The notes below the pieces were generated by a model. It worked only from the letters and a program-made list of their open reading frames with translations. It made no database searches and was not told the DNA's origin. The position numbers were made by a program, and so were the translations under genes. A DNA stretch of 64,000 nucleotides from Microbacterium marinilacus (GTDB taxonomy: Bacteria > Actinomycetota > Actinomycetes > Actinomycetales > Microbacteriaceae): positions 43,127 to 107,126 of the forward strand of contig NZ_JAIJZW010000001.1 in the NCBI RefSeq assembly GCF_019753765.1, given 5' to 3'. This document shows positions 9,508 through 17,982 of this stretch, piece by piece (within the stretch, counting starts at the first letter, position 1; each line of letters begins with the position of its first letter).

Positions 9508-9540
9508 GATACAACGCTGTATCCGATACAAGTGTGTATC
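9508..9540. promoter_or_regulatory. Two tandem palindromic TetR-type operators
   Basis: GATACAACGCTGTATC (9508-9523) and GATACAAGTGTGTATC (9525-9540) are two perfect GATACA-N4-TGTATC palindromes, centre to centre 17 bp apart. They sit in the 124-bp divergent region between the MMPL and TetR genes. Palindrome size and placement fit a TetR regulator repressing both directions, itself included. Confidence 0.85.
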
Positions 9541-9600
9541 GTTAGAGCGAGCTGAGCAAGCCGCCTGTCTGGGCGTTTCATATGAAGCGGAAGGGGTGCC

Positions 9601-10260
9601 GTGACCGACACGAGCGCCAACGCGCCGGCCTCCGCACGTGAGCGGACCCGCAGCCGGGAGAACACGCGTGCGCGTCTGCTCGACGCCGCCGCACAGGTCT
9701 TCGCCGAGGTCGGCCTCGGCGAGGCGTCGGTCGAGGCCATCTGCGAGCGCGCCGGCTTCACCCGCGGCGCCTTCTACTCGAACTTCGAGTCGAAGGACGA
9801 GATGTTCCTTGAGCTCGCCAAGCACGTCGCGCAGGACCGCGTGGCGGCCGTGCGCGCCCGCATCGACGAGATCAACGGCGGACAAGGCCTGCACATCGAC
9901 CCCGAGGACACGGCCGCGATCGTCGACATCCTGGACGCGATCGGAAACGACCGCCTCAGCGGACTGCTCATGCAGGAGATCACGATCCACGCGATGCGCG
10001 ACCGCGAGTTCGCGGCCGCCTACGTGGCGCAGGAGCGCGAGATGGTCGGCGAGGTCGTGCAGCTGATCGAGGAGATCAGGACGACGAAGTGCCTCTCGCT
10101 GCGCGTGCCCTCGCACGACGCGGCGCGGATGATCCTCGCCGTGTGGTCGGACGTGTCTGCCCGAGCCGCGATCGCGGGCGTGAGCGACGAGGAGCTCTCC
10201 GAGCTGCGCGGCGCCGAGGTCGGGCGCATCGTGCAGCTGCTGCTGCTCGACGCGAGCTGA
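9601..10260 (+). CDS. TetR/AcrR-family repressor
   Basis: 219 aa. The N-terminal HTH (about 20-66) reads TRARLLDAAAQVFAEVGLG, then VEAICERAGFTRGAFYSNF, a textbook TetR DNA-recognition segment. The C-terminal ligand domain is unassigned. GTG at 9601 is preceded by GGAAGGGG. The gene is convergent with menC, only 2 bp apart. It presumably binds the two palindromes at 9508-9540 and controls the MMPL/YhgE pair. The ligand is unknown. Confidence 0.92.
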   Translation: MTDTSANAPASARERTRSRENTRARLLDAAAQVFAEVGLGEASVEAICERAGFTRGAFYSNFESKDEMFLELAKHVAQDRVAAVRARIDEINGGQGLHIDPEDTAAIVDILDAIGNDRLSGLLMQEITIHAMRDREFAAAYVAQEREMVGEVVQLIEEIRTTKCLSLRVPSHDAARMILAVWSDVSARAAIAGVSDEELSELRGAEVGRIVQLLLLDAS

Positions 10261-10262
10261 GC

Positions 10263-11249
10263 TCAGGCGCGCGCCGCGAGCACGGCGTGGCAGCGCGCGA
10301 TCCGTTCGCGCCACCAGTCGCGGCGCCCCGGAGGGGCGGCATGCGCGTCGAGCAGCGCGCCGTCCGGGACGAGGCGGCCGACGGAGATCGCGCCCCCGCG
10401 CGGGACGAGCGGCTCGGCGACCACATCGGCCGCGAGCAGCGAGGCGGTGCCGAGCCCGCAGTCATAGGGCAGGTCGGGCAGCGCCGCCGCCAGCGTCGCC
10501 CCCTGGGACAGCCCGATCGACGTGTCGAGGGCGCTCGACACCACCGCCGGGAGCCCGGCCTCCGACACGATCTCGAGCGCGCGCCGCGCACCGCCGAGCG
10601 GCTGCGCCTTCACCACGAGCAGGTCGGCGGCGCCCGCCCGCGCGACCGCGACCGGATCCTGCGCCTTCCGCACGCTCTCGTCGGCGGCCACCGGCAGGTC
10701 CCAGCGCCGCAGTCGCGCGCGCAGCTCGACCAGCTCGTCGACCGTCGCGCACGGCTGCTCGAGGTACTCGAGGTCGAACTCGGCCAGCGCGTGCGCGGCG
10801 TGCTCCGCCTCGTCGACGTTCCACCCCCCGTTGGCATCGAGGCGGATGCGGCCCTCCGGGCCGATCGCGGCGCGAACGGCCCGGACGCGCGCGACATCGT
10901 CGCCGAGCTCCTGACCCGGCTCGGCGACCTTGACCTTGACGGTGCGGCATCCGTCGTAGCGCGCCAGGACGTCGGGCACACGTTCGGCCTCGACGGCGGG
11001 CAGGGTCGCGTTCACCGGGATCGCGTCGCGCACGGGGGCGGGCTGCCGGGCCCAGGCGAAGTCGATGGCGGCAGCGAGCCACGTCGCCGCCTCGGCGTCG
11101 CCGTACTCCAGGAAGGGCGAGAACTCGGCCCAGCCCTCCGGGCCCTCGAACAGAGCTGCCTCGCGGTGGTCCACGCCGCGGAACCGCGTCGCGAGCGGCA
11201 GCGACACCACCCGCACCGAACCGAGGATGTCTGCAAGCTGCGCGTCCAT
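10263..11249 (-). CDS. menC: o-Succinylbenzoate synthase
   Basis: 328 aa, enolase superfamily. Dehydrates SHCHC to o-succinylbenzoate. Visible signature residues: TVKVKV with catalytic Lys105/Lys107, metal ligands Asp138 (RLDANGGW), Glu164 (YLEQP) and Asp190 (ADES), and the second-face Lys214 (LVVKAQPLGG). The ATG at 11249 has a CAGGAT box 6 nt upstream (11256-11261), compatible with a leaderless transcript. It faces away from the rest of the men cluster. Confidence 0.92.
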   Translation of the reverse strand: MDAQLADILGSVRVVSLPLATRFRGVDHREAALFEGPEGWAEFSPFLEYGDAEAATWLAAAIDFAWARQPAPVRDAIPVNATLPAVEAERVPDVLARYDGCRTVKVKVAEPGQELGDDVARVRAVRAAIGPEGRIRLDANGGWNVDEAEHAAHALAEFDLEYLEQPCATVDELVELRARLRRWDLPVAADESVRKAQDPVAVARAGAADLLVVKAQPLGGARRALEIVSEAGLPAVVSSALDTSIGLSQGATLAAALPDLPYDCGLGTASLLAADVVAEPLVPRGGAISVGRLVPDGALLDAHAAPPGRRDWWRERIARCHAVLAARA

Positions 11250-11327
11250 GTGCCCATCCTGCCCCGCTGCCCTCTATCCCCGCGCACCGGATCGACGGGA
11301 TCCGGCCCCGGCGCGCTTCCCCGCCGC

Positions 11328-11333
11328 TAGCCT
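11328..11333 (+). promoter_or_regulatory. -10 box TAGCCT, leaderless start
   Basis: Ends 6 nt before the ATG at 11340, so transcription should begin at the start codon of the LLM oxidoreductase gene. Confidence 0.6.
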
Positions 11334-11339
11334 GACGCC

Positions 11340-12149
11340 ATGCCTGACTTCTCGACCGACATTCCCGTCCGCCTCGGTGTCCAGCTCGCCCCGCAGCACC
11401 ACGCGTCGTACGCGGTCATCCGCGACGCCGTCGCCCGGCTCGAGGACATGGGCGTCGACGTGCTGTTCGACTGGGACCACTTCTACCCGCTCTCGGGCGA
11501 CCCCGACGGCACGCACTTCGAGGGCTGGAGCCTGCTGGCCGCCTGGGCCGAGCAGACCGAGCGCGTCGAGTTCGGCGCGCTGGTGAACTGCAACAGCTAC
11601 CGAAACGCCGACCTGCAGGCCGATATGGCCCGCACCATCGACCACATCTCGAAGAAGGGCGGCGAGACGGGCCGGTTCATCTTCGGCACCGGCTCGGGAT
11701 GGTTCGAGCGCGACTACGACGAGTACGGCTACGAGTTCGGCACGGCCGGCTCCCGGCTGGACGCCCTCGCGGCGGGACTCGCCCGCATCGAGGCCCGCTG
11801 GCCCCGGCTCAACCCCGCGCCCACGCGCGACATCCCGATCCTGATCGGCGGCAAGGGCGAGCAGAAGACGCTGCGCCTCGTCGCGCGTCACGCCGACTAC
11901 TGGCACAGCTTCGTCTCGCCCGAGGAGCTGCCGCACAAGCTCGACGTGATCGCCCGTCACGCCGAGAAGGAGCAGCGCGACACCGCCGACCTCGTGATCT
12001 CCAACGAGCTGAAGAGCCGCACCGAGGGCGACGCCGACGCGCTCTTCGACGCGGGCGTCCGGCTGTTCACCCTCGGCGTCTCCGGGCCCGACATCGACTT
12101 CGGCGCCGTGCAGCGCTGGCTGGCATGGCGCGACGCGAAGAACGGCTGA
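11340..12149 (+). CDS. LLM-class F420-dependent oxidoreductase
   Basis: 269 aa with the luciferase-like monooxygenase (beta/alpha)8 pattern: LGVQLAPQHHASYAVIRD at the N-terminus, LFDWDHFYPLSGD, FGALVNCNSYRNADLQADM, and FIFGTGSGWFERDYDEYGYEF. The family uses F420 or FMN; the order of motifs is that of actinobacterial F420 members. The substrate cannot be read from sequence. It lies between menC and menB but no menaquinone step is known for it, so the neighbourhood may only reflect shared redox biology. Confidence 0.8.
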   Translation: MPDFSTDIPVRLGVQLAPQHHASYAVIRDAVARLEDMGVDVLFDWDHFYPLSGDPDGTHFEGWSLLAAWAEQTERVEFGALVNCNSYRNADLQADMARTIDHISKKGGETGRFIFGTGSGWFERDYDEYGYEFGTAGSRLDALAAGLARIEARWPRLNPAPTRDIPILIGGKGEQKTLRLVARHADYWHSFVSPEELPHKLDVIARHAEKEQRDTADLVISNELKSRTEGDADALFDAGVRLFTLGVSGPDIDFGAVQRWLAWRDAKNG

Positions 12150-12162
12150 GAACCGGGCGGAA

Positions 12163-12168
12163 TAGGCT
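12163..12168 (+). promoter_or_regulatory. -10 box TAGGCT, leaderless start of menB
   Basis: Exactly 6 nt separate the hexamer from the GTG at 12175. Confidence 0.6.
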
Positions 12169-12174
12169 GGTCGG

Positions 12175-13086
12175 GTGAGCGCCTCCTTCGTGTCCGACCT
12201 GTTCGACCCCGACGAGTGGGATGCCGCGCCCGGGGCGGACCGTTACCAGGACATCACCGCGCACGTCTCGAAGGACGGCCGGATCGCGCGCATCGCCTTC
12301 GACCGCCCCGAGGTGCGCAACGCGTTCCGCCCGGCGACGGTGGACGAGCTGTACCGCGCCCTCGACATCGCCCGGCAGGATCCGCGGGTCGGGGTGGTGC
12401 TGCTGACCGGGAACGGCCCGAGCCCGAAGGACGGCGGGTGGGCGTTCTGCTCGGGCGGCGACCAGCGCATCCGGGGCCGCGACGGCTACAAGTACTCGGA
12501 CGAGGAGGGCTCGGTCGGGGACACCGCACGCGCCGGCCGGCTGCACATCCTCGAGGTGCAGCGCCTCATCCGCTTCATGCCGAAGGTCGTCGTCGCCGTC
12601 GTCCCCGGCTGGGCCGCCGGCGGCGGGCACTCGCTGCACGTGGTCTGCGATCTGACTATCGCCAGCGCCGAGCACGCGCGCTTCAAGCAGACAGACGCGG
12701 ACGTGGGCTCGTTCGACGCCGGCTACGGCTCCGCGTACTTCGCCCGCCAGATCGGGCAGAAGCTCGCGCGCGAGGTGTTCTTCCTCGCCGAGGAGCATTC
12801 CGCTCAGCGCATGTACGAGATGGGCGCCGTGAACCGCGTCGTGCCGCACGCCGAGCTCGAGCGCGAGGCGATCGCCATGGCGCGCACCGTGCTCACCAAG
12901 TCGCCCACCGCGATCCGCATGCTGAAGTTCGCGTTCAACGCGGTCGACGACGGCCTGCCGGGCCTGCAGGTGTTCGCGGGCGAGACCACCCGCCTCGCCT
13001 ACGGCACGGACGAGGCGGTCGAGGGCAGGGACGCGTTCCTCGAGAAGCGCGAGCCGGACTGGTCTCCCTACCCCTGGCACTTCTGA
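12175..13086 (+). CDS. menB: 1,4-Dihydroxy-2-naphthoyl-CoA synthase
   Basis: 303 aa, crotonase fold. Closes the naphthoate ring of o-succinylbenzoyl-CoA. Diagnostic stretches: FDRPEVRNAFRPATVDELY, FCSGGDQRIRGRDGYKY (CoA/oxyanion loop), VVPGWAAGGGHSLHVVCDL, and the C-terminal WSPYPWHF. Length is typical of actinobacterial MenB. The start is GTG at 12175, supported by the -10 box just before it. menE starts 19 bp after the stop. Confidence 0.95.
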   Translation: MSASFVSDLFDPDEWDAAPGADRYQDITAHVSKDGRIARIAFDRPEVRNAFRPATVDELYRALDIARQDPRVGVVLLTGNGPSPKDGGWAFCSGGDQRIRGRDGYKYSDEEGSVGDTARAGRLHILEVQRLIRFMPKVVVAVVPGWAAGGGHSLHVVCDLTIASAEHARFKQTDADVGSFDAGYGSAYFARQIGQKLAREVFFLAEEHSAQRMYEMGAVNRVVPHAELEREAIAMARTVLTKSPTAIRMLKFAFNAVDDGLPGLQVFAGETTRLAYGTDEAVEGRDAFLEKREPDWSPYPWHF

Positions 13087-13105
13087 CCCGGCGGCCGTCG
13101 AGACG

Positions 13106-14251
13106 ATGAGGCTCGAACCGCTGGCCGGCGACGACCCCCGCGACGTGCTGCGCGCCCTGCGGGCGGCCCTCGGCGCGGGCCCCGCGGTCGCGCTCGGGGC
13201 CGAGGGGCGCCTGCAGCCGGGCGAGGTGCGCCCCGGGACCGCCGTCGTGGTGACGACGTCCGGGTCGAGCGGCGTGCCGAAGAGCGTGCAGCTGTCCCGC
13301 GCGGCGCTCACCTCCAGCGCGCTGGCGACGGCCGCGCGGATCGGCGCCGGCCAGTGGCTGCTGGCGCTGCCGGCTGCGTACGTCGCGGGCGTGCAGGTGC
13401 TGGTGCGCTCCCTCGTGCAGGGCACCGAGCCCGCAATCCTGTCGGGCCGGTTCTCGGCCGCGGCGTTCGCGCACGTGGTGTCGGGCATGCACTCGTCGCG
13501 CGGCGGCGAGCGGGTGCCGATCTACACGTCGCTCGTTCCCGCACAGCTGCAGACCCTCGTCGACGCCGCGGACGAGGACGCCGGCGTGCGCCGCGCGCTC
13601 GCGTCCTTCGAGGCGGTGCTGGTGGGCGGCCAGGCGCTGCCCGTGGCGCTGCGCGAGCGGGCGGCCGCGCACGGCGCGCGCATCGTGCGCACGTACGGAT
13701 CGAGCGAGACGGCCGGCGGATGCGTGTACGACGGCGTGCCGCTCGACGGCACGCGCGTGGCGGACACCGGCGGCGAGCTGCGGATCGCGGGGCCGACCCT
13801 CGCCGACGGCTACCTGGACGACCCGGAGCTGACCGACCGCGTCTTCGTGCGCGATGCCGAGGGTACGCGCTGGTACCGCACGGGTGACGCCGGCACGGTC
13901 GAGGACGGCGTCGTGCGAGTGACCGGACGCGTCGACAACGTGATCGTCTCGGGCGGTGTGAACGTGTCCCTCGACCGGGTCGAGCGCGTCGTGCGCGACG
14001 TGCCCGGACTGTCCGGCGCCGTCGTCGTCGCCGCGCCGGACGAGCGCTGGGGCGAGGTGCCCGTCGTGGTCGCCGCGCGCGCCGACGTCTCCGATCCCGA
14101 CGGCGCGCTCGTTGCCGCCCGCGCCTCGGCCGCCGGGGCGATCGGCGCCCCTGCCCGCCCGGCGCGCATCCTGCTGCTCGACGAGGTGCCGCGCCTGTCG
14201 TCCGGCAAGCCCGACCGCGTCGCCCTGAAGCGCCTGGTCGCCGAGCGCTGA
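13106..14251 (+). CDS. menE: o-Succinylbenzoate-CoA ligase (short form)
   Basis: 381 aa adenylate-forming enzyme that activates OSB with ATP and CoA for MenB. The phosphate loop TTSGSSGVPKSV is at 50-61; RTYGSSETAGGCVYDG, WYRTGDAGTV and the C-terminal catalytic Lys in SSGKPDRVALKRL follow. At 381 aa it is shorter than the classical form and lacks much of the N-terminal subdomain, as is common in actinobacteria. Closely downstream of menB and probably co-transcribed with it. Confidence 0.9.
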   Translation: MRLEPLAGDDPRDVLRALRAALGAGPAVALGAEGRLQPGEVRPGTAVVVTTSGSSGVPKSVQLSRAALTSSALATAARIGAGQWLLALPAAYVAGVQVLVRSLVQGTEPAILSGRFSAAAFAHVVSGMHSSRGGERVPIYTSLVPAQLQTLVDAADEDAGVRRALASFEAVLVGGQALPVALRERAAAHGARIVRTYGSSETAGGCVYDGVPLDGTRVADTGGELRIAGPTLADGYLDDPELTDRVFVRDAEGTRWYRTGDAGTVEDGVVRVTGRVDNVIVSGGVNVSLDRVERVVRDVPGLSGAVVVAAPDERWGEVPVVVAARADVSDPDGALVAARASAAGAIGAPARPARILLLDEVPRLSSGKPDRVALKRLVAER

Positions 14252-14311
14252 CCGGGGCGCGGTCGTGGGCCGTGCACGCCACCCGGCGAGCCCTGCCGTC
14301 GTGTCTCGTCC

Positions 14312-14317
14312 TAGGAT
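14312..14317 (+). promoter_or_regulatory. -10 box TAGGAT before menA
   Basis: Lies 8 nt before the GTG at 14326 and supports that start over the upstream ATG at 14272. Confidence 0.55.
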
Positions 14318-14325
14318 CGGGGATC

Positions 14326-15276
14326 GTGGCGAAGTCGAAGAGCACCCGAGGGATCAGCGGCAATCCGGCGAAGCGCACGCGCGCGGCGGCGACCGTCGCG
14401 CGCCCGGTCACGGTCGGCGACTGGATCGGCGCTGCGCGCCTGCGCACGCTGCCGCTCGCCGTCGCCCCCGTCGTCATCGGCACCGGGGCCGCGATCCTCG
14501 CGACGCACGTCTTCCACTGGGTGATCGCGCTCGCGTGCCTCGTCGTGGCGGTGTCGCTGCAGATCGGCGTGAACTTCGCCAACGACTACAGCGACGGCGT
14601 CCGCGGCACCGACGCCCACCGCGTCGGACCGGCCCGGCTCACGGCGTCGGGTCGCGTCACGCCGCGCAGCGTGCTGGTCGCGGCGTTCGTGTTCTTCGGG
14701 ATCGCCGCGCTCGCCGGGCTGGCCATCACCGTCCGCACGCAGCAGTGGTGGTTCCTGGCCGTGGGAGCGGCGTCCATCGTCGCCGCCTGGTACTACACCG
14801 GCGGCAAGCGGCCCTACGGGTACAACGCCCTGGGCGAGGTGTTCGTGTTCGTCTTCTTCGGCCTCGTCGCCACGCTCGGCACGACGTGGGTGCAGGCGCT
14901 CGCGTTGCCGCAGGCGGCCTGGTTCGGCGCCATCGGCGCGGGACTGCTGGCCTGCGCGGTGCTGCTGGCCAACAACCTGCGCGACATCGATCAGGACCGC
15001 CGGGTCGGGAAGCGCACGCTCAGCGTCCGCATCGGCCGCCGCGGCACCCAGATCCTCTACACGGCGTTCGTCTTCGTCGCGTTCGCGATCACGTGGTACC
15101 TGGCGCTGTTCTACCCGATCGCCTGGATGGCGTCGCTCGCGCTGCTCGCCGCGGCGCCCGCGATCGTCATCGTGTGGGCGTATCGCGAGCCGCGCGAGCT
15201 GGTCACCGCGCTGAGCCTGACGTCGCTCACGGCGCTCGGGTACGCGGGCTTCCTGTTCTGGGCGTTCGTCGGCTGA
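14326..15276 (+). CDS. menA: 1,4-Dihydroxy-2-naphthoate polyprenyltransferase
   Basis: 316 aa, UbiA superfamily integral membrane enzyme with about eight to nine spans. Joins the polyprenyl chain to DHNA to give demethylmenaquinone. The two Asp-rich Mg-diphosphate motifs are present: NFANDYSDGVRGTD and NNLRDIDQDRRVGKRTL. The N-terminal tail (about 1-25) is basic. GTG at 14326 was chosen for the -10 box upstream; the longer frame starting at 14272 adds 18 non-conserved residues. It works with the diphosphate synthase at 24010 and the methyltransferase at 23252. Confidence 0.93.
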   Translation: MAKSKSTRGISGNPAKRTRAAATVARPVTVGDWIGAARLRTLPLAVAPVVIGTGAAILATHVFHWVIALACLVVAVSLQIGVNFANDYSDGVRGTDAHRVGPARLTASGRVTPRSVLVAAFVFFGIAALAGLAITVRTQQWWFLAVGAASIVAAWYYTGGKRPYGYNALGEVFVFVFFGLVATLGTTWVQALALPQAAWFGAIGAGLLACAVLLANNLRDIDQDRRVGKRTLSVRIGRRGTQILYTAFVFVAFAITWYLALFYPIAWMASLALLAAAPAIVIVWAYREPRELVTALSLTSLTALGYAGFLFWAFVG

Positions 15277-15282
15277 GAGCGG

Positions 15283-15582
15283 TCAGGACTGGTCGCGGAT
15301 CGCGGCCTCGTTCGCCTCGTCCTCGATCTCGTCGTCGATCTCGCGGGCGGACTTCGTGGGGGCCGCGTCGCGTCGCTCGGCCAGCGTCTGCGACATGTCG
15401 GCGAGGGGACGGCGGAGGAACAGGATCGAGATGCTCAGCCCGATGAGGGCGGCGAACACCGCGGCGAGCCACCACAGCTCCTGGAACGCCGGCAGCAGCA
15501 TCATCAGCCCGAACGGCACCAGGAAGGCCGCGAGGCGCAGCACAGAGTAGAGCAGGAACGACAGGCCGGCCGACTTCTTCAC
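15283..15582 (-). CDS. Small membrane protein, DUF4229-like
   Basis: 99 aa: two hydrophobic spans (about 7-30 and 36-55, SFLLYSVLRLAAFLVPFGLM and WWLAAVFAALIGLSISILFL), then an Arg-containing SILFLRRPL turn and a charged tail. The shape and the place beside menA match the actinobacterial DUF4229 family. Function unknown. The GTG start is fixed by a TAGAAT box 6 nt upstream. Confidence 0.7.
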   Translation of the reverse strand: MKKSAGLSFLLYSVLRLAAFLVPFGLMMLLPAFQELWWLAAVFAALIGLSISILFLRRPLADMSQTLAERRDAAPTKSAREIDDEIEDEANEAAIRDQS

Positions 15583-15588
15583 GCGTCG

Positions 15589-15594
15589 ATTCTA
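15589..15594 (-). promoter_or_regulatory. -10 box TAGAAT, leaderless start of the DUF4229-like gene
   Basis: Read on the minus strand; a 6-nt gap to the GTG at 15582. Confidence 0.6.
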
Positions 15595-15620
15595 AGAGCG
15601 CGACCTGTGGCCCTGCCGGG

Positions 15621-15669
15621 TGCACGAGGCATGCACGCCGGGTTGACGTCCGGTGCACATCCCCTGCAC
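15621..15669. repeat. Two phased TGCAC-N6-TGCAC direct repeats
   Basis: TGCAC occurs at 15621, 15632, 15654 and 15665, spaced 11, 22 and 11 bp, so all copies face the same side of the helix. They lie in the divergent promoter region between the DUF4229-like gene and the PLDc_N protein. This looks like a cooperative binding site for an unidentified regulator. Confidence 0.55.
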
Positions 15670-15681
15670 AGCGGGCGCGCC

Positions 15682-15687
15682 TAGGAT
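15682..15687 (+). promoter_or_regulatory. -10 box TAGGAT, leaderless start of the PLDc_N gene
   Basis: Sits 6 nt before the GTG at 15694. The overlapping ATG at 15692 is out of frame. Confidence 0.6.
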
Positions 15688-15693
15688 GATCAT

Positions 15694-16095
15694 GTGGCTC
15701 GCCTCTTGATCGTCCTCGGCATCGCCGCCGTGGTGTTCTGGGTCTTCAGCATCGTCGATTGCGCGGTGCAGGCCCCCACTCGCCACCGCGGCGTATCGAA
15801 GGGCGCCTGGATCGCCATCGTCGTTCTGATCCCCGTCCTCGGCGGCCTGCTGTGGTTCGTGCTGGGTCGTGCGCGGCGCGAGCCGGCCGGCCGCGTCGTC
15901 GCCCCGGACGACGACCCGAGCTTCCTCGGCACCCTGCACGGCGTCAGCGATCAGGACGAGCGCATCCGGCAGCTGGAGGAGGAGCTCGCGCGCCTCGACG
16001 CGGAGGACGACGACCTCGACGCGCGCGGCGACGACGAGGGACAGGACCCGGACGGGCTCGGTCCCGAGGGCGGGTCCCGCGGCGGAGCCCGCTGA
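15694..16095 (+). CDS. PLDc_N-domain membrane protein
   Basis: 133 aa. Two spans (about 3-22 and 37-57) surround the motif IVDCAVQAPTRHRGVSKGAW, followed by VLIPVLGGLLWFVLGR. This is the phospholipase-D N-terminal-like domain found as a stand-alone protein in actinobacteria; no catalytic HKD motif is present. The tail is acidic and partly coiled (DERIRQLEEELARLDAEDDD). The menD GTG follows after 1 bp, so menD is read as the second gene of this transcript. Confidence 0.8.
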   Translation: MARLLIVLGIAAVVFWVFSIVDCAVQAPTRHRGVSKGAWIAIVVLIPVLGGLLWFVLGRARREPAGRVVAPDDDPSFLGTLHGVSDQDERIRQLEEELARLDAEDDDLDARGDDEGQDPDGLGPEGGSRGGAR

Positions 16096-16096
16096 C

Positions 16097-17782
16097 GTGA
16101 CCGTCGACGACGGCGCGCTGGCGTCGCCCGCGAGCGACGCCGCGGCCGCTCTGCTCGACGAGCTGGTGTCCGCCGGTGTCCGGCATGTCGTCGTCAGCCC
16201 GGGTTCTCGGTCGCAGGCTCTCGCGCTCGCCGCCGCGGCGCTCGAGCGCGCGGGCCGCATCCGGCTGCACGTCCGCATCGACGAGCGGGTGGCGGGGTTC
16301 ACCGCGCTCGGCATCGGGCGCGAGACGCGGGTTCCCGCGGTGGTGATCTGCACGTCCGGAACCGCCGTGGCGAACCTGATGCCGGCAGCGCTCGAGGCGC
16401 GTCACGCCGGCGTCCCCCTGCTGCTCCTGACCGCCGACAGGCCGCCGGAGCTGCGCGGCATCGGTGCGAACCAGACGACGTCCCAGCCCGGCTTGTTCCG
16501 CGACGTGCTCTTCGCCGAGGACCTGCCGACGCCGGAGGGCGCCGACGGCGAGACCGATCGTGTGCGTGCCGTCGCCGCGGAGGCGTTCGCGCGGGTCGCG
16601 CTCGGGCCGGTGCAGGGAGTCGCCCATCTGAACCTGCCCTATCGCGAGCCGCTCGCCGGGTCCCTGCCCGGTTGGCTCGCCGCGGGCGAGATCCGCGTCG
16701 GCGCGCCCGCCCCCGTTCCGGCGGCAGGGGACCCGCTCGTGCTGACGCAGGGGATGCGCACGGTCGTGGTGGCCGGCGCCGACGCGGGGCCGGAAGCCGA
16801 GGAGCTCGCGCACCTCGGCGGGTGGCCGCTGATCGCCGAGATCGTGAGCGGTTCGCGCTTCGGGCGTCACGTCGTGCAGGGCTATCGCACGCTGCTGCGC
16901 GACTCCCGGCTGGGCGGCAGGATCGAGCGCGCCGTCGTGCTCGGACATCCGACGCTGTCGCGCGAGGTCACCGCGCTGCTGTCGCGCGACGACGTCGAGG
17001 TGATCGCGGTGGCGGGGCCCGGCGAGCGACTCGACCTCAACCACGCGACTGTCCACGCGGACGCCTTGTCGATCGCGGCGGGCGACCCCGATCGCGAGTG
17101 GCTGGGCGCGTGGATGCGCGCCTCGGCAGCGCACGCCGTCGACCTGGACGCGCCCGCCCCCGACCTGGCGGGGCTGAGCTCGAACGATCCGCGCACGCGC
17201 TCGCAGGCGGTGGGCGCGGAGCTGGCGGCAGTCCGCCGTCCGCTCGACCGCGAGCAGCTGGTCGCCGCGGTGTGGGCGGCGACCTGGCCGCACGACCGCC
17301 TGGTCTTCGGGTCGTCGCGCCTCGTGCGCGTCGCGGACGCCGTGCTGCCCGGCAAGCGCGTGCCCGTGCACGCCAACCGCGGCCTCGCCGGCATCGACGG
17401 CACGATCGCCACGGCGACCGGCATCGCGCTGGCGAGCCAGGCGGAGGGCCGCCCCGGGGTCACGAGGGTGCTTCTCGGCGACCTCGCGTTCCTGCACGAT
17501 GCCGGCGCGCTGCTGCTGCCCGACTCGGAGGACGCCGCGCGCGTCCAGATCGTCGTCGGCAACGACGGCGGCGGCACGATCTTCGACGGGCTCGAGGTCG
17601 CCCGGGTGGCGAGCGCGGAGGACATGACCCGCGTCCAGTTCACCCCTCAGACCGCAGACCTCGCGTCGTTGGCCCGCGCCTACGGCTGGGAGCACACCCG
17701 GGTCACGACCCGTTCGGCGCTCGACCAGGCGCTCGTGACGCCCGGCGCCCGCCGGGTCATCGAGGTCCCGCTGCCGCGCTGA
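16097..17782 (+). CDS. menD: 2-Succinyl-5-enolpyruvyl-6-hydroxy-3-cyclohexene-1-carboxylate synthase
   Basis: 561 aa ThDP enzyme that couples isochorismate with 2-oxoglutarate. Visible: VSPGSRSQALALAAAALE near the N-terminus, the activating Glu region RIDERVAGFTALGIGRE, TSGTAVANLMPAALEA, TADRPPELRGIGANQT, and in the C-terminal domain GIDGTIATATGIALAS and the ThDP-binding GDLAFLHD...NDGGGTIFDGLE. GTG at 16097 gives the normal length. It depends on menF (21321, minus) for isochorismate. Confidence 0.94.
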   Translation: MTVDDGALASPASDAAAALLDELVSAGVRHVVVSPGSRSQALALAAAALERAGRIRLHVRIDERVAGFTALGIGRETRVPAVVICTSGTAVANLMPAALEARHAGVPLLLLTADRPPELRGIGANQTTSQPGLFRDVLFAEDLPTPEGADGETDRVRAVAAEAFARVALGPVQGVAHLNLPYREPLAGSLPGWLAAGEIRVGAPAPVPAAGDPLVLTQGMRTVVVAGADAGPEAEELAHLGGWPLIAEIVSGSRFGRHVVQGYRTLLRDSRLGGRIERAVVLGHPTLSREVTALLSRDDVEVIAVAGPGERLDLNHATVHADALSIAAGDPDREWLGAWMRASAAHAVDLDAPAPDLAGLSSNDPRTRSQAVGAELAAVRRPLDREQLVAAVWAATWPHDRLVFGSSRLVRVADAVLPGKRVPVHANRGLAGIDGTIATATGIALASQAEGRPGVTRVLLGDLAFLHDAGALLLPDSEDAARVQIVVGNDGGGTIFDGLEVARVASAEDMTRVQFTPQTADLASLARAYGWEHTRVTTRSALDQALVTPGARRVIEVPLPR

Positions 17783-17811
17783 CCCGCACCCGCACCCGCA
17801 CACCCGGGTCC

Positions 17812-17886
17812 GCGCGAGACCGGGTCGGCCGCGCGAGACCGGAACGGCCGCGCGAGACCGGCCACGGCGGCCCCGGTCTCGCGCGG
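17812..17886. repeat. Cluster of GCGCGAGACCGG repeats ending in a 14-bp hairpin
   Basis: Three direct copies of GCGCGAGACCGG (17812-17823, 17831-17842, 17850-17861; period 19 bp) are followed by an inverted copy (17873-17884). The third and the inverted copy form a 14-bp perfect stem with flanking CC/GG. A partial fifth copy follows at about 17892. Likely the menD terminator, with an extragenic-palindrome flavour. Confidence 0.7.
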
Positions 17887-17982
17887 CGATCTCGGTCTCG
17901 CCCGGCGCCTACGGTGCCGCTTGCCCGACACGGGTCGCGCCGACCACACGGTCCCGGCACGGCGGATGGTTGAATGTGCGGC

